This document shows, one piece after another, positions 1 through 6,660 of a stretch of 10,631 nt of DNA. The notes below the pieces were generated by a model, which worked only from the letters and a program-made list of their open reading frames with translations, did no database searches and had not been told where the DNA came from. The DNA is from Acidobacteriota bacterium (GTDB lineage Bacteria; Acidobacteriota; Terriglobia; Terriglobales; Acidobacteriaceae): positions 1 through 10,631 of the forward strand of contig JAJZHR010000042.1 of NCBI GenBank assembly GCA_021810815.1. Reading direction: 5' to 3'. Position 1 is the stretch's first letter, and every line of letters starts with the position of its first letter. The translations under genes and the position numbers were made by a program.

Positions 1-399
1 CGCATCGGCAAGCGCGAGCAGTCCATCGAAGAAGCGCGCAACCCAGTCCGTGCCTTCGCGGGCGAGGGAAGCTGGCAGCGCCAGCGAAAGGAATGCCGCC
101 AGCGGGCGCGCACCCATCGCTGCAATGTCGCTCAGGCCGCGCGCGATGCACCTGTGGCCGACGGACTCGGGTGGATGCCATTCGCGCCGGAAGTGCTGCC
201 CTTCGAGGGAGAAGTCCGTCGTCACCATCAGCTCATGCCCGCGGGGAACGCGCAGGATGGCGCAGTCATCGCCAATGCCCACACGAACCGGGCCGGATGC
301 CGAGACTCCAGATCGCGAGACTCCAGATTGCGAAACGCTGCGCTGCGTTCGCTGCCGAATCATTTCGATCAGAGCCAGTTCGCCGAAGGGCTTTTTCAA
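1..399 (-). CDS. thiL: Thiamine-monophosphate kinase ThiL, N-terminal part (cut by window edge)
   Basis: ThiL phosphorylates thiamine monophosphate to the diphosphate cofactor with ATP in the cytoplasm. Only the first 133 residues are in the window; the frame is open to base 1. Family motifs appear in order: GELALI near residue 6, IGDDCAIL at 42-49 (Mg/ATP-binding Asp pair), TTDFSLEGQHF at 60-70, and LSDIAAMGA at 89-97. The start is taken as TTG at 399-397: an in-frame TGA lies just upstream at 414-412, and a GGAG ribosome site lies 7 bases before the TTG, inside the end of the OPT gene. One base separates it from the OPT stop codon, so the two are surely co-transcribed and probably translationally coupled. 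Residues 24-33 are a repeat-derived Ser/Gly-rich insertion between the first helix and the IGDD motif, unusual for the family. Assignment is strong; the TTG start is likely. Confidence 0.9.
   Translation of the reverse strand, partial: MKKPFGELALIEMIRQRTQRSVSQSGVSRSGVSASGPVRVGIGDDCAILRVPRGHELMVTTDFSLEGQHFRREWHPPESVGHRCIARGLSDIAAMGARPLAAFLSLALPASLAREGTDWVARFFDGLLALADA
301..330 (-). repeat. 15-bp tandem repeat, two copies, in thiL
   Basis: The plus strand reads CGAGACTCCAGATCG (301-315) then CGAGACTCCAGATTG (316-330), one mismatch, with a decayed third start (CGAAAC) after it. The unit is five codons, so ThiL stays in frame and gains a repeated Ser-Gly-Val-Ser motif in a region where the family normally has a short link. 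Confidence 0.85.
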
Positions 400-400
400 T

Positions 401-2647
401 CTATTTCTCCGTCAACTTCTCCGCCGACTCCAGCGGCTTCCGCGCGAAGTAATACAGCGAGAAGGCCAGCAGGGCGAACATGAGGACGCTCACCCAGTCG
501 TGGTGCAGCGGGTTGTGGTCGCTGAAGCGGGGCATGGTGGTGTCGCGCGCCGCTTCGTAGAGCCTTACGCCCACGCCCATCAGGCCCACGATGCCGCCAG
601 CGGCGATCAGGCCGGAGGCGTAGAGCGATCCCGGGCTGATTTCGCTTTCTGTGAGGGAGCCGGGAACTCCGCCGCTGGCCTTCAGCACGGCCCGGTCCAC
701 CATCCAGCGCATCACGCCGCCGACGAAGATGGCCAGCGTCGTCGCGATGGAGAGATACGCTCCGACGGCGAAGGTGAGCGAGCGCACGCCGAGCAGCTCC
801 ACCGCGATCACCAGCGCCACGCCAAGCAGCACCAGTCCCCATGGCAGCTTGCGCGTCAGGATGCCGTTGATGACGGTGGCCATCAGGCGGCCCTGCGGAG
901 CTGCTGCCTTCTCGCTGCCGATGCCCTGCACCCACTGGATTTCAATGCGGCCGGTGGAGGGGTTGTAGAGGTATTTGCCGTCGCCCAGGACGCTCGAGCC
1001 GATGGCGTTCAGAAGGATGTAGCTGTGTCCGTCGTTGATCTCCTGCTTCGCCGCCGTCGCCTGCTTGTCCGCCTGGCTGGTGTGGAAGAGGACGGTGAAG
1101 TGGTCGCGCGGAAAGCTGCCCGTCACCTGAACTCCGCTGGGCAGGTGTTGCAGGTTGAAGGGCATCGGATTCGCCAGGTGGTCGAACTCCTCCAGCCCCT
1201 TGTTCATCGCGTTCAGCGTGATGCCGATCGAGAAGACGGAGACGATGACGCCGATCATGATGGCCACCTGCTGCTTCCACGGCGTCGCTCCCACGATGTA
1301 GCCGGTCTTCAGATCCTGCGAAGTGTCGCCAGCGTTCGACGCTGCGATGCAGACCACGCCGCCGACCGTGATGGCCAGCGCTCCGAAGGCTGGAGCCGTC
1401 CATCCTTTCACCAGGAAGATCGCGGTGGTGGCCATCAGGGTCGCGATGGTCATGCCGGAGACGGGCGAGGCGGAGCTGCCGACGATGCCAACGATGCGCG
1501 CGCTGACGGTGACGAAAAGAAAGCCGAAGACCACGATCAGAAGTGAGGCTGCGAGATTCGCAAGCGCACCCACCTGCGCCCCGGGGATGGGCTTGAAGTA
1601 GAGGAAGAGGAACATCAGCGCCACCAGCAAGGCCGACCCGCCGAGGACGACGCTCATGGGAATATCGTGCTCGGTGCGGAGGGGCCGCGCGGATGCTGCT
1701 GCGGCCGCGCCCTTCTTCTTCATGCCCGCGGTTAGCGCTCCGACGATGGTTGGCAGGGTGCGCACCAGCGTGATGAGACCGGCGGCTGCGACTGCTCCTG
1801 CTCCCATGGGGCGGACGTAGGTGCTCCAGAGCTCCGAGGGCGACATCTGCGAAATGGGCACGATGCCGGGGTAGAGCGGGCCCGTCATGTGCGAGCCGAA
1901 GAAGTAGATGGCGGGCATCAGCACCAGCCAGGAGAAGCATCCTCCAGCGACCAGGATGCCCGCCACGCGCGGTCCGATGATGTAGCCCACGCCGAGGTAC
2001 TCCGGTGTGACGTCGGCGCGGATGGCGCTGCCGCGCAGCAGATGCTGCGGTCCGAAGTCGGGCTGGTAATCCGGCTCGCTGGGCCACAGGGAGAACAGGT
2101 TGTCATTCTGGAAGAGCGTGTACAGGCCGCCCAGGCCAAGGCCGAGGAAGACGCGGCTGGCGAACGACCCGCCGCGCTCGCCAGCGATCAGAACGTCGGC
2201 GCAGGCGGTGCCCTCGGGATAGGTGAGCGTTTCATGCTCCTGCACAATCAACTGCCGCCGCAGGGGGATCATGAAGAGGACGCCGAGCCATCCGCCGAAG
2301 AGCGCGAGCATGAAGATGCGCGTGTTCTCCAGATCGAAGCCGAGGAAGACCAGCGCCGGCAGCGTGAAGATGACGCCGGAGGCGATGGACTGGCCCGCGT
2401 TGCCGGTGCTCTGGACGATGTTGTTTTCCAGGATGGAGGACTTGCCCAGAACGCGGAGAATGCTGATGGAGAGAACGGAGATGGGGATGGACGCCGCCAC
2501 GGTAAGCCCTGCGCGCAGGCCGACATAGACGGTGACCGCGCCGAACAGCACACCGAAGAGCGAGCCGAGCAGGAGTGCGCGCACGGTGAACTCCGGGCGC
2601 GACTCCGTGGATGGGACAAACGGCTGAAAGGCGGTCGGTTCGGGCAT
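401..2647 (-). CDS. OPT-family oligopeptide transporter
   Basis: A 748-residue inner-membrane carrier of the OPT superfamily, whose members import oligopeptides or metal chelates, usually with protons. Roughly 14-16 hydrophobic helices are visible. Conserved segments include an N-terminal helix with YVGLRAGLTVAASIPIS (41-57), NIVQSTGNAGQSIASG (76-91), YPEGTACADVLIAGE (143-157), SSASPVSGMTIATLMA (391-406), NAGDTSQDLKTGY (438-450) and ISPGSLYASGLIAAGG (670-685). A hydrophilic stretch at about 485-585 separates two helix groups, larger than a normal loop, and contains GDGKYLYNPSTGRIEIQWV. The ATG at 2647 has a GGAGAG ribosome site about 8 bases upstream. It heads a unit with thiL. Three 11-bp direct repeats lie 27-59 bases upstream of the start and could be regulatory. 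The substrate cannot be told from sequence; link to thiamine or its precursors through thiL is only a guess. Confidence 0.93.
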   Translation of the reverse strand: MPEPTAFQPFVPSTESRPEFTVRALLLGSLFGVLFGAVTVYVGLRAGLTVAASIPISVLSISILRVLGKSSILENNIVQSTGNAGQSIASGVIFTLPALVFLGFDLENTRIFMLALFGGWLGVLFMIPLRRQLIVQEHETLTYPEGTACADVLIAGERGGSFASRVFLGLGLGGLYTLFQNDNLFSLWPSEPDYQPDFGPQHLLRGSAIRADVTPEYLGVGYIIGPRVAGILVAGGCFSWLVLMPAIYFFGSHMTGPLYPGIVPISQMSPSELWSTYVRPMGAGAVAAAGLITLVRTLPTIVGALTAGMKKKGAAAAASARPLRTEHDIPMSVVLGGSALLVALMFLFLYFKPIPGAQVGALANLAASLLIVVFGFLFVTVSARIVGIVGSSASPVSGMTIATLMATTAIFLVKGWTAPAFGALAITVGGVVCIAASNAGDTSQDLKTGYIVGATPWKQQVAIMIGVIVSVFSIGITLNAMNKGLEEFDHLANPMPFNLQHLPSGVQVTGSFPRDHFTVLFHTSQADKQATAAKQEINDGHSYILLNAIGSSVLGDGKYLYNPSTGRIEIQWVQGIGSEKAAAPQGRLMATVINGILTRKLPWGLVLLGVALVIAVELLGVRSLTFAVGAYLSIATTLAIFVGGVMRWMVDRAVLKASGGVPGSLTESEISPGSLYASGLIAAGGIVGLMGVGVRLYEAARDTTMPRFSDHNPLHHDWVSVLMFALLAFSLYYFARKPLESAEKLTEK
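407..410 (-). promoter_or_regulatory. Ribosome binding site for thiL inside the OPT gene end
   Basis: On the minus strand GGAG is followed by 7 bases and then TTG. It overlaps the last codons of the OPT gene (Leu-Thr-Glu-Lys-stop). This site decides the TTG start of thiL, because no ATG or GTG lies between the upstream in-frame stop and the conserved GELALI motif. Confidence 0.6.
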
Positions 2648-2673
2648 CGTGCGGTCTCTCCTGTGGATCTGCC

Positions 2674-2706
2674 GGGGTGTTTCCGGGGTGCTTCCTGAAT
2701 GTTTCC
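2674..2706. repeat. Three 11-bp direct repeats upstream of the OPT gene
   Basis: GGGGTGTTTCC (2674-2684), GGGGTGCTTCC (2685-2695) and TGAATGTTTCC (2696-2706) stand head to tail. A further TGCTTCC core lies at 2728-2734. The 11-bp step is about one helical turn, so all three would face the same side of the DNA. They lie just before the OPT start and about 210 bases before comF. The 270-base divergent gap around them (2648-2917) holds no convincing gene. Confidence 0.75.
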
Positions 2707-2808
2707 TGAGTTGGCGCTCCGGGGAAATGCTTCCGGCGTCGCTCAGCGGGGAAGGGTGAGTGTATCAGGCTGGAGCGCAGGTTTCGGCGAGAATTCCGGG
2801 GATTCGCG

Positions 2809-2838
2809 CTGGCACTGCGGCCCGCGCCGCCGTATACT
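2809..2838 (+). promoter_or_regulatory. Possible sigma-70 promoter for comF
   Basis: CTGGCA (2809-2814, 4 of 6 to TTGACA), an 18-base spacer, and TATACT (2833-2838, 5 of 6 to TATAAT). Transcription would start near 2845, about 70 bases before the chosen comF ATG. Found by eye only. Confidence 0.35.
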
Positions 2839-2917
2839 GCGGTTGAAAGCCGGGAAACGCACGGCATTTCCACCCGGCAGGCAAGCGAGGTGCGTCTTCA
2901 GCAGCCTTTCCGAAGAC

Positions 2918-3967
2918 ATGACGCGCGATCTTCCGCCAGCGGTCACACGCGGCTGGCGCGCCGTGGTTCGTGTGCTGCGAAGTCCGCTTCCCGCTCTGCG
3001 AAGTCCCCTGTCGGCTTTGCGAAGTCCGCTTGACGATATTTCCTCCGTCCTTTTTCCTTCCCCTTGCCGCGTTTGCGGCCACCCTCTGCTGCGTTCCGGT
3101 TTTTCTCCTGTCTGCGACGATTGCGTCGCGCGCATCCGCCCCCAGAACCAGATTGAAAATGGCTTGTCTGCGTCCGCGCGGGCGAGCCATTTCTGCATGC
3201 GCTGCGGGGAGCACCTTGGCTACGAGCCGACCTACGAGTCGGGCTTCGGATCGGGCCAGCCCATGGTTCGCGGCCTCTGCGAGGCTTGCAGCGCGGAGCC
3301 GCCGCCGTTTGCGCGGGCCGTGGCCTACGCCGTCTATCAGGACGAAGTGCGCTCCATGCTGCACCTGCTGAAGTACGACCGCGTGCGGGCAGTGGCCGCT
3401 CCTCTGGGGGCGATGCTGGCGCAGGCCATTGAAGCGGCAGTGTCTGGCATTGCGCAGGACGCCTCACGACCGGCCCCGATCCAGATGCTGGTGATCGCCG
3501 TTCCATTGTTCGCGGCCAGGGAGCGCGAGCGCGGCTTCAACCAGACCATCCTGATGTGCGACGCCGCTCTGGGGCTTCTTCGCAAGTGCCGTCCCGATCT
3601 GCCGCTGACGGCGCAGCACGCCGCTCTGGCTCGCACGCGGGCGACCGAGAGCCAGTTCCGCCTGAATCCTGAGGCCCGCCGCGCCAATTTGCAGGGAGCG
3701 TTCGCCGTGCCGCAGCCGGAGAGGGTGCGCGGCAAAGACATTCTGCTGGTGGACGATATTTTCACCACTGGCTCTACAGCGCGCGAGTGCGCCGCGACGT
3801 TGCTGCGCGCGGGTGCGGCTTCGGTGCATGTGGCGACGCTCTCCAGGGCGCAGTCGGAGACGTCCACGCTTTGGGACGCGGCTTCGTTCGGGGCAACAGC
3901 GGCGATGGCGGCGCAGGGCACGCATACGTCGATACAGGGCACGCAGTTGCCGCTCGCATTGGATTGA
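2918..3967 (+). CDS. comF: ComF-family phosphoribosyltransferase with N-terminal zinc ribbon
   Basis: ComF-family proteins are needed for DNA uptake in several naturally competent bacteria; they pair a Cys-rich ribbon with a type I phosphoribosyltransferase fold. In the 349-residue product the CxxC pairs lie at 50/53, 66/69, 93/96 and 121/124. The ComF signature LKYDRVR is at about 151, PLFAARERERGFNQ at 196-209, TESQFRLNPEARRANLQGAF at 243-262, and the PRPP loop ILLVDDIFTTGSTA at 275-288. It is longer than the usual 220-260 residues, through an N-terminal extension and a Cys-free C-tail. The frame opens earlier (ATG at 2699), but that part looks non-coding, so ATG 2918 is used; its ribosome site is weak and a GTG near 2963-2972 is possible. 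Residues 20-38 are a repeat-coded LRSPL heptad series. The HNH gene follows after 46 bases. Function in competence here is inferred from family only. Confidence 0.87.
   Translation: MTRDLPPAVTRGWRAVVRVLRSPLPALRSPLSALRSPLDDISSVLFPSPCRVCGHPLLRSGFSPVCDDCVARIRPQNQIENGLSASARASHFCMRCGEHLGYEPTYESGFGSGQPMVRGLCEACSAEPPPFARAVAYAVYQDEVRSMLHLLKYDRVRAVAAPLGAMLAQAIEAAVSGIAQDASRPAPIQMLVIAVPLFAARERERGFNQTILMCDAALGLLRKCRPDLPLTAQHAALARTRATESQFRLNPEARRANLQGAFAVPQPERVRGKDILLVDDIFTTGSTARECAATLLRAGAASVHVATLSRAQSETSTLWDAASFGATAAMAAQGTHTSIQGTQLPLALD
2975..3031 (+). repeat. 21-bp tandem repeat, 2.7 copies, in the comF N-terminus
   Basis: Units begin at 2975, 2996 and 3017, each built on a YTGCGAAGTCC core, and encode LRSPLPA, LRSPLSA and LRSPLDD. 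The unit is seven codons, so copy changes would not shift the frame. It ends just before the zinc-ribbon domain. Confidence 0.85.
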
Positions 3968-4013
3968 ATGCGCCCGCAGGGGCGAGGGAGAAATATCTCG
4001 CGGAGGGAAGCGA

Positions 4014-4658
4014 ATGTCACCGGCCAACACCACCACGCACGCGCGCAAACAGAAGCCTACGGCGAAGTATCACGCGACGCACCACCATGCGGTGGAGGCG
4101 CGAGCATCGGATGATCGCCCCTACAGCGACTACGGCCCGGCCTCCATGCAGACCCCGGTGCTGGTGCTGAACGCTTCCTACGAGCCCATCAACATCTGCG
4201 GAGCGCGCCGAGCGCTGGTGCTGGTGCTGAAGGGCGTGGCCCGCGCCGAGGAGCAGCAGGAGGCCATGCTGCACGCCGCACGCATCCGCATGCCCATGCC
4301 ATCGGTGATCCGCCTGCTGGAGTACCGCCGCATTCCCCACCAGACCCGCGCCCTCTCGCGCAAGAATATCCTTCTGCGCGACCGCAACTGCTGCCAGTAC
4401 TGCGGCATCGTGCTCACGTCTGCCGAGTTGACGCTGGACCACGTCATTCCGCGTTCGCGCGGCGGCCAGAGCACATGGGAGAACCTGGTGGCCTGCTGCC
4501 ACAATTGCAACCGGCGCAAGGGCAACCAGTTGCTGCACGAGCTGCGCGATATGAAGCTGGCGCGCGAGCCCAGGCCGTTCAGCCTGCACACCTCGCGCCA
4601 CATCATGCGCCTGATCGGCTCCGCCGACGAGCAGTGGAAGAAGTATCTTTTCTTCTGA
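4014..4658 (+). CDS. HNH nuclease family protein
   Basis: A 214-residue protein with a classic zinc-bound HNH (beta-beta-alpha metal) nuclease module: CQYC at 127-130, LDHVIPRSRGG at 141-151 (general-base His143 after Asp142), ENLVACCHNCNRRKGN at 156-171 with the second CxxC at 162/165. The preceding part, with PVLVLNASYEPINICGARRA (48-67) and a VIRLL segment (98-102), matches a widespread chromosomal HNH family, not a restriction enzyme with a methylase partner; none is nearby. Residues 1-44 are a His/Thr-rich extension not needed for the fold. The ATG has a very good GGAGGG site 6 bases upstream, favouring it over ATG 4146, which lacks one. It sits 46 bases after comF; a small hairpin (CGCCC/GGGCG, 3971-3984) without a T run lies between. 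Substrate and role are unknown; a link to incoming DNA through comF is a guess. Confidence 0.88.
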   Translation: MSPANTTTHARKQKPTAKYHATHHHAVEARASDDRPYSDYGPASMQTPVLVLNASYEPINICGARRALVLVLKGVARAEEQQEAMLHAARIRMPMPSVIRLLEYRRIPHQTRALSRKNILLRDRNCCQYCGIVLTSAELTLDHVIPRSRGGQSTWENLVACCHNCNRRKGNQLLHELRDMKLAREPRPFSLHTSRHIMRLIGSADEQWKKYLFF

Positions 4659-4677
4659 AGCCCAGCATCTCCTGCGT

Positions 4678-4986
4678 TCAGAGCTTGAAGAAGAAGACCG
4701 GCGCGCACGCCATCAGCCATGCCCCTGCCTGCAGCGCAAGCACCTGCAGCGCCCGCCTCGGCTGCTGCGGAATCCATTTGATTGCGAAGTACAGCACCAC
4801 AGGTGCTTGAAGAGTCATGAGCAACTGGAAGATGTGGGCTGCAGATCCCTCGTCGGCCTGGTGGACGACGCCGTAGACGGTGATGTTGCCAAGCACCACG
4901 GCCAGGGCAGAGAGGGACATTACGAGTGGGAGATAGGCGCTCGGCTGCTCCATCATTGCGCCAAAGAAGCGGGGATGTCGATCCAT
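4678..4986 (-). CDS. Small three-helix membrane protein, function unknown
   Basis: A 102-residue product that I do not recognise. A short polar N-terminus is followed by three hydrophobic segments, at about 17-41, 51-71 and 79-100, ending in FFFKL. Few charges lie outside the loops (HQADEGS at 42-48; KWIPQQPRR at 70-78). The loop charge pattern would place the middle loop with KWIPQQPRR in the cytoplasm. The start is well supported: GGAGG lies 8 bases before the ATG, and a good sigma-70 promoter ends about 13 bases further up. It converges on the HNH gene with a 19-base gap and stands divergent to nadD, so it is a single-gene unit. The frame stays open upstream to 6252, but that part is antisense to nadD and rsfS and is not coding. 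Confidence 0.8.
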   Translation of the reverse strand: MDRHPRFFGAMMEQPSAYLPLVMSLSALAVVLGNITVYGVVHQADEGSAAHIFQLLMTLQAPVVLYFAIKWIPQQPRRALQVLALQAGAWLMACAPVFFFKL

Positions 4987-5005
4987 GTTTGCTCCCTCCA
5001 ACTGT

Positions 5006-5034
5006 GTTATCCCGCAATCTCTCCCGGATGGCAA
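5006..5034 (-). promoter_or_regulatory. Sigma-70 promoter of the small membrane protein gene
   Basis: On the minus strand TTGCCA (5034-5029, 5 of 6 to consensus), a 17-base spacer, then GATAAC (5011-5006, 4 of 6). The start would fall near 4999, giving a short leader of about 13 bases that contains the GGAGG ribosome site. Best promoter match in the window. Confidence 0.6.
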
Positions 5035-5133
5035 GTATTTTTCAGCGCACCAACACTTCGGGAAGAATGCAGCTCCGTCAGGAAGTCTCGTGATGATCGC
5101 AGCAGGAAGCGTCTTCTGGATTAGGCTCAAGGA

Positions 5134-5823
5134 ATGAACGGAGTGCAAGTGGAGCATTCTTCGTCTGATGCACGGGGCGCTGCGGCAGGCCGTCCGCGAC
5201 GCATCGCGTTCTTCGGCGGAACCTTCGACCCTCCGCATCGCGGCCACCTTGCCATCGCGGCCGCCGCGGCCGACCGCTTCCATCTGGATGAGGTCCTGTT
5301 TGCCCCTGTCGCGGACCAGCCGCTGAAGCGCGCCGGCGCATGCGCGTCCTTCGCGGATCGGCTGGCGATGGTGCGTCTGGCCTGCGCCGCCGACTCCCGC
5401 TTTCGCGCCACTGCCATCGATGGTCCACGCGGCGATGGCCGCCCCAATTACACCATCGACACGCTCACGCTTCTGCGCTCGCAACTGCCTCCGCAGGACG
5501 AACTCTTCTGCTTGATCGGGGCGGATTCGTTCAGGGATCTTCCACGCTGGCGCGATCCCGACCGCCTGCTGGCCATCTGCGAGTGGATCGTTGTGAGCCG
5601 GCCCGGCTTCCCCTTGCAGAGCTTTGCAGCAGAGCAGACGCGCCGCATTCATCCTCTGGAGGGAGTGCAGGTCGATGTTTCCTCGACGGCGATTCGAGCG
5701 GCGCTTGCTGGAACAGCGAAGAGCATTGCCGAACCGGGCCTGATTCCGCCGGAGGTTCGGGAGTACATCCGGAAGCATCGCCTCTATAGCGCGCATGGGA
5801 CGGGCGCGGATAGGACGGGCTGA
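5134..5823 (+). CDS. nadD: Nicotinate-nucleotide adenylyltransferase NadD
   Basis: NadD joins nicotinate mononucleotide and ATP to make deamido-NAD in NAD synthesis. The 229-residue product has the nucleotidyltransferase signature FFGGTFDPPHRGH at 26-38 (the HxGH-type site), NYTIDT at 105-110, IGADSF at 128-133, the DVSSTAIR motif at 181-188 and YIRKHRLY at 211-218. Size fits the family, with about 20 extra N-terminal residues. The start is uncertain: AAGGA touches ATG 5134 directly, which is too close to act as its ribosome site, but stands 9 bases before GTG 5143; GTG 5149 is also possible. None alters the domain. rsfS follows on the same strand after 150 bases, a pairing common across bacteria; the yqeK gene often between them is absent. 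Confidence 0.94.
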   Translation: MNGVQVEHSSSDARGAAAGRPRRIAFFGGTFDPPHRGHLAIAAAAADRFHLDEVLFAPVADQPLKRAGACASFADRLAMVRLACAADSRFRATAIDGPRGDGRPNYTIDTLTLLRSQLPPQDELFCLIGADSFRDLPRWRDPDRLLAICEWIVVSRPGFPLQSFAAEQTRRIHPLEGVQVDVSSTAIRAALAGTAKSIAEPGLIPPEVREYIRKHRLYSAHGTGADRTG

Positions 5824-5934
5824 CAGCTTTGGGAGGGTGGGCCTTTGGGCAGGGAAGGCTCCATTCCGGGAAATCGCATGGCGTTCAAAGACCTCACGGA
5901 CAAGGTTTTCTGGCGCGGAGAGCTTCGCACCCGC

Positions 5935-5940
5935 TACCAT
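5935..5940 (+). promoter_or_regulatory. Possible -10 box upstream of rsfS
   Basis: TACCAT, 34 bases before the rsfS ATG, would put the start near 5947 and leave AGGAG in the leader. I find no matching -35, so rsfS may equally be read from the nadD transcript. The gap 5824-5973 holds no gene that I can support. Confidence 0.22.
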
Positions 5941-5973
5941 AGGAGTTTGTAGCCAGGAGAGCGACCGACCACT

Positions 5974-6612
5974 ATGCCCACAGCCGAAACCAGAAAACTC
6001 GTACTGGCCGCAGCCGCCGCGGCGGAAGACAAGAAGGCGGAGGACATCCGCATCCTCGAGCTCGACCCTTCCGAGGCCAGCTTCACGGACTACTTCCTTA
6101 TCTGCAACGGCACCAACGAGCGGCAGAACGTCGCCATCTCCGACGGCATCGAGTACAAGCTGAAGAAGGAGTACGGCGTGATGCCGAACTCTGTCGAGGG
6201 CCGGCGCCAGGGCGAGTGGATACTGCTCGATTACGTGGACTTTGTCGTGCACATCTTCTCTGCGGAGAAGCGCGCGTTCTATGGGCTGGAGCGGCTGCGC
6301 AAGTCGGCCAGGACCATCAGCATCGACGAGTTGAACTCTGAGCTGAAAGCACGCGTGGATGCTTCACGCGCGAAGAAAGCGCCTGCGAAGAAGGCAGCAG
6401 CGAAGAAGACAGCAGCCAGGGCGGTTCCAGCCAAGGCCGCCACCAAGGCCGTCGCAAAGGCCGTCGCAAAGCCCGCTACTCCTGTCGCTGCCAGTCCCGT
6501 CGCAAAGAAGGCCGCGAAGAAAGCAGCTTCCCCGGCGAAGAAGGCAGTGGCAAAAAAAACGGTCGCAAAGAAGGCTGTCGCTAAAAAGGCGGTTAAGAAG
6601 TCCGCGAAGTAA
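5974..6612 (+). CDS. rsfS: Ribosomal silencing factor RsfS with a Lys/Ala-rich C-terminal tail
   Basis: RsfS (Iojap/YbeB) binds ribosomal protein uL14 and blocks joining of the subunits when nutrients run low. Residues 1 to about 115 are the standard domain: KKAEDIRILEL (20-30), TDYFLICNGTNERQNVAISD (38-57), VEGRRQGEWILLDYVDFVVH (74-93) and FYGLERL (102-108). Usual family length is about 105-130; this product has 212. Residues 133-212 are almost only Lys, Ala, Val and Pro, in KKA/AKK steps like histone H1 or bacterial HU and Hc1-type tails, and should be disordered, very basic and able to bind nucleic acid. The tail is in frame with no sign of frameshift and ends at a TAA inside a small hairpin. 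AGGAGA lies 13 bases before the ATG, a little far. It converges with folP. Confidence 0.92.
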   Translation: MPTAETRKLVLAAAAAAEDKKAEDIRILELDPSEASFTDYFLICNGTNERQNVAISDGIEYKLKKEYGVMPNSVEGRRQGEWILLDYVDFVVHIFSAEKRAFYGLERLRKSARTISIDELNSELKARVDASRAKKAPAKKAAAKKTAARAVPAKAATKAVAKAVAKPATPVAASPVAKKAAKKAASPAKKAVAKKTVAKKAVAKKAVKKSAK

Positions 6613-6630
6613 ATCGCGGCCCCGTCTTTT
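6602..6630 (+). terminator. Weak terminator-like hairpin at the rsfS end
   Basis: CCGCGA (6602-6607) pairs with TCGCGG (6614-6619) around a 6-base loop that holds the stop codon; a TTTT run follows 8 bases later (6627-6630). The run is short and distant, so termination is uncertain. Confidence 0.3.
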
Positions 6631-6660
6631 GTCCGTATTCGCCTGTCCGTCTGAGGAGCG

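Noticed and set aside
50..1546. Long plus-strand open frame (498 codons) opposite thiL and the OPT gene
   Set aside because: Its product is low-complexity, rich in Arg, Asp, His and Gln, with no domain; the minus strand has two clear families. It is a GC-rich antisense shadow.
2810..2825. Sigma-54 promoter (TGGCAC) upstream of comF
   Set aside because: The required TTGC half at the -12 position is missing; CCCG stands there.
2699..2917. Early ATG start for comF
   Set aside because: The extra 73 residues resemble no domain, start inside the 11-bp repeat array, and would cross the likely TATACT promoter.
5122..5127. TAGGCT as a -10 box for nadD
   Set aside because: No -35 at a workable distance and only a modest match; the AAGGA next to the ATG suggests normal translation from a longer leader.
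4987..6252. Upstream extension of the small membrane protein frame
   Set aside because: Antisense to nadD and rsfS, of low-complexity composition; a promoter and ribosome site lie directly before ATG 4986.
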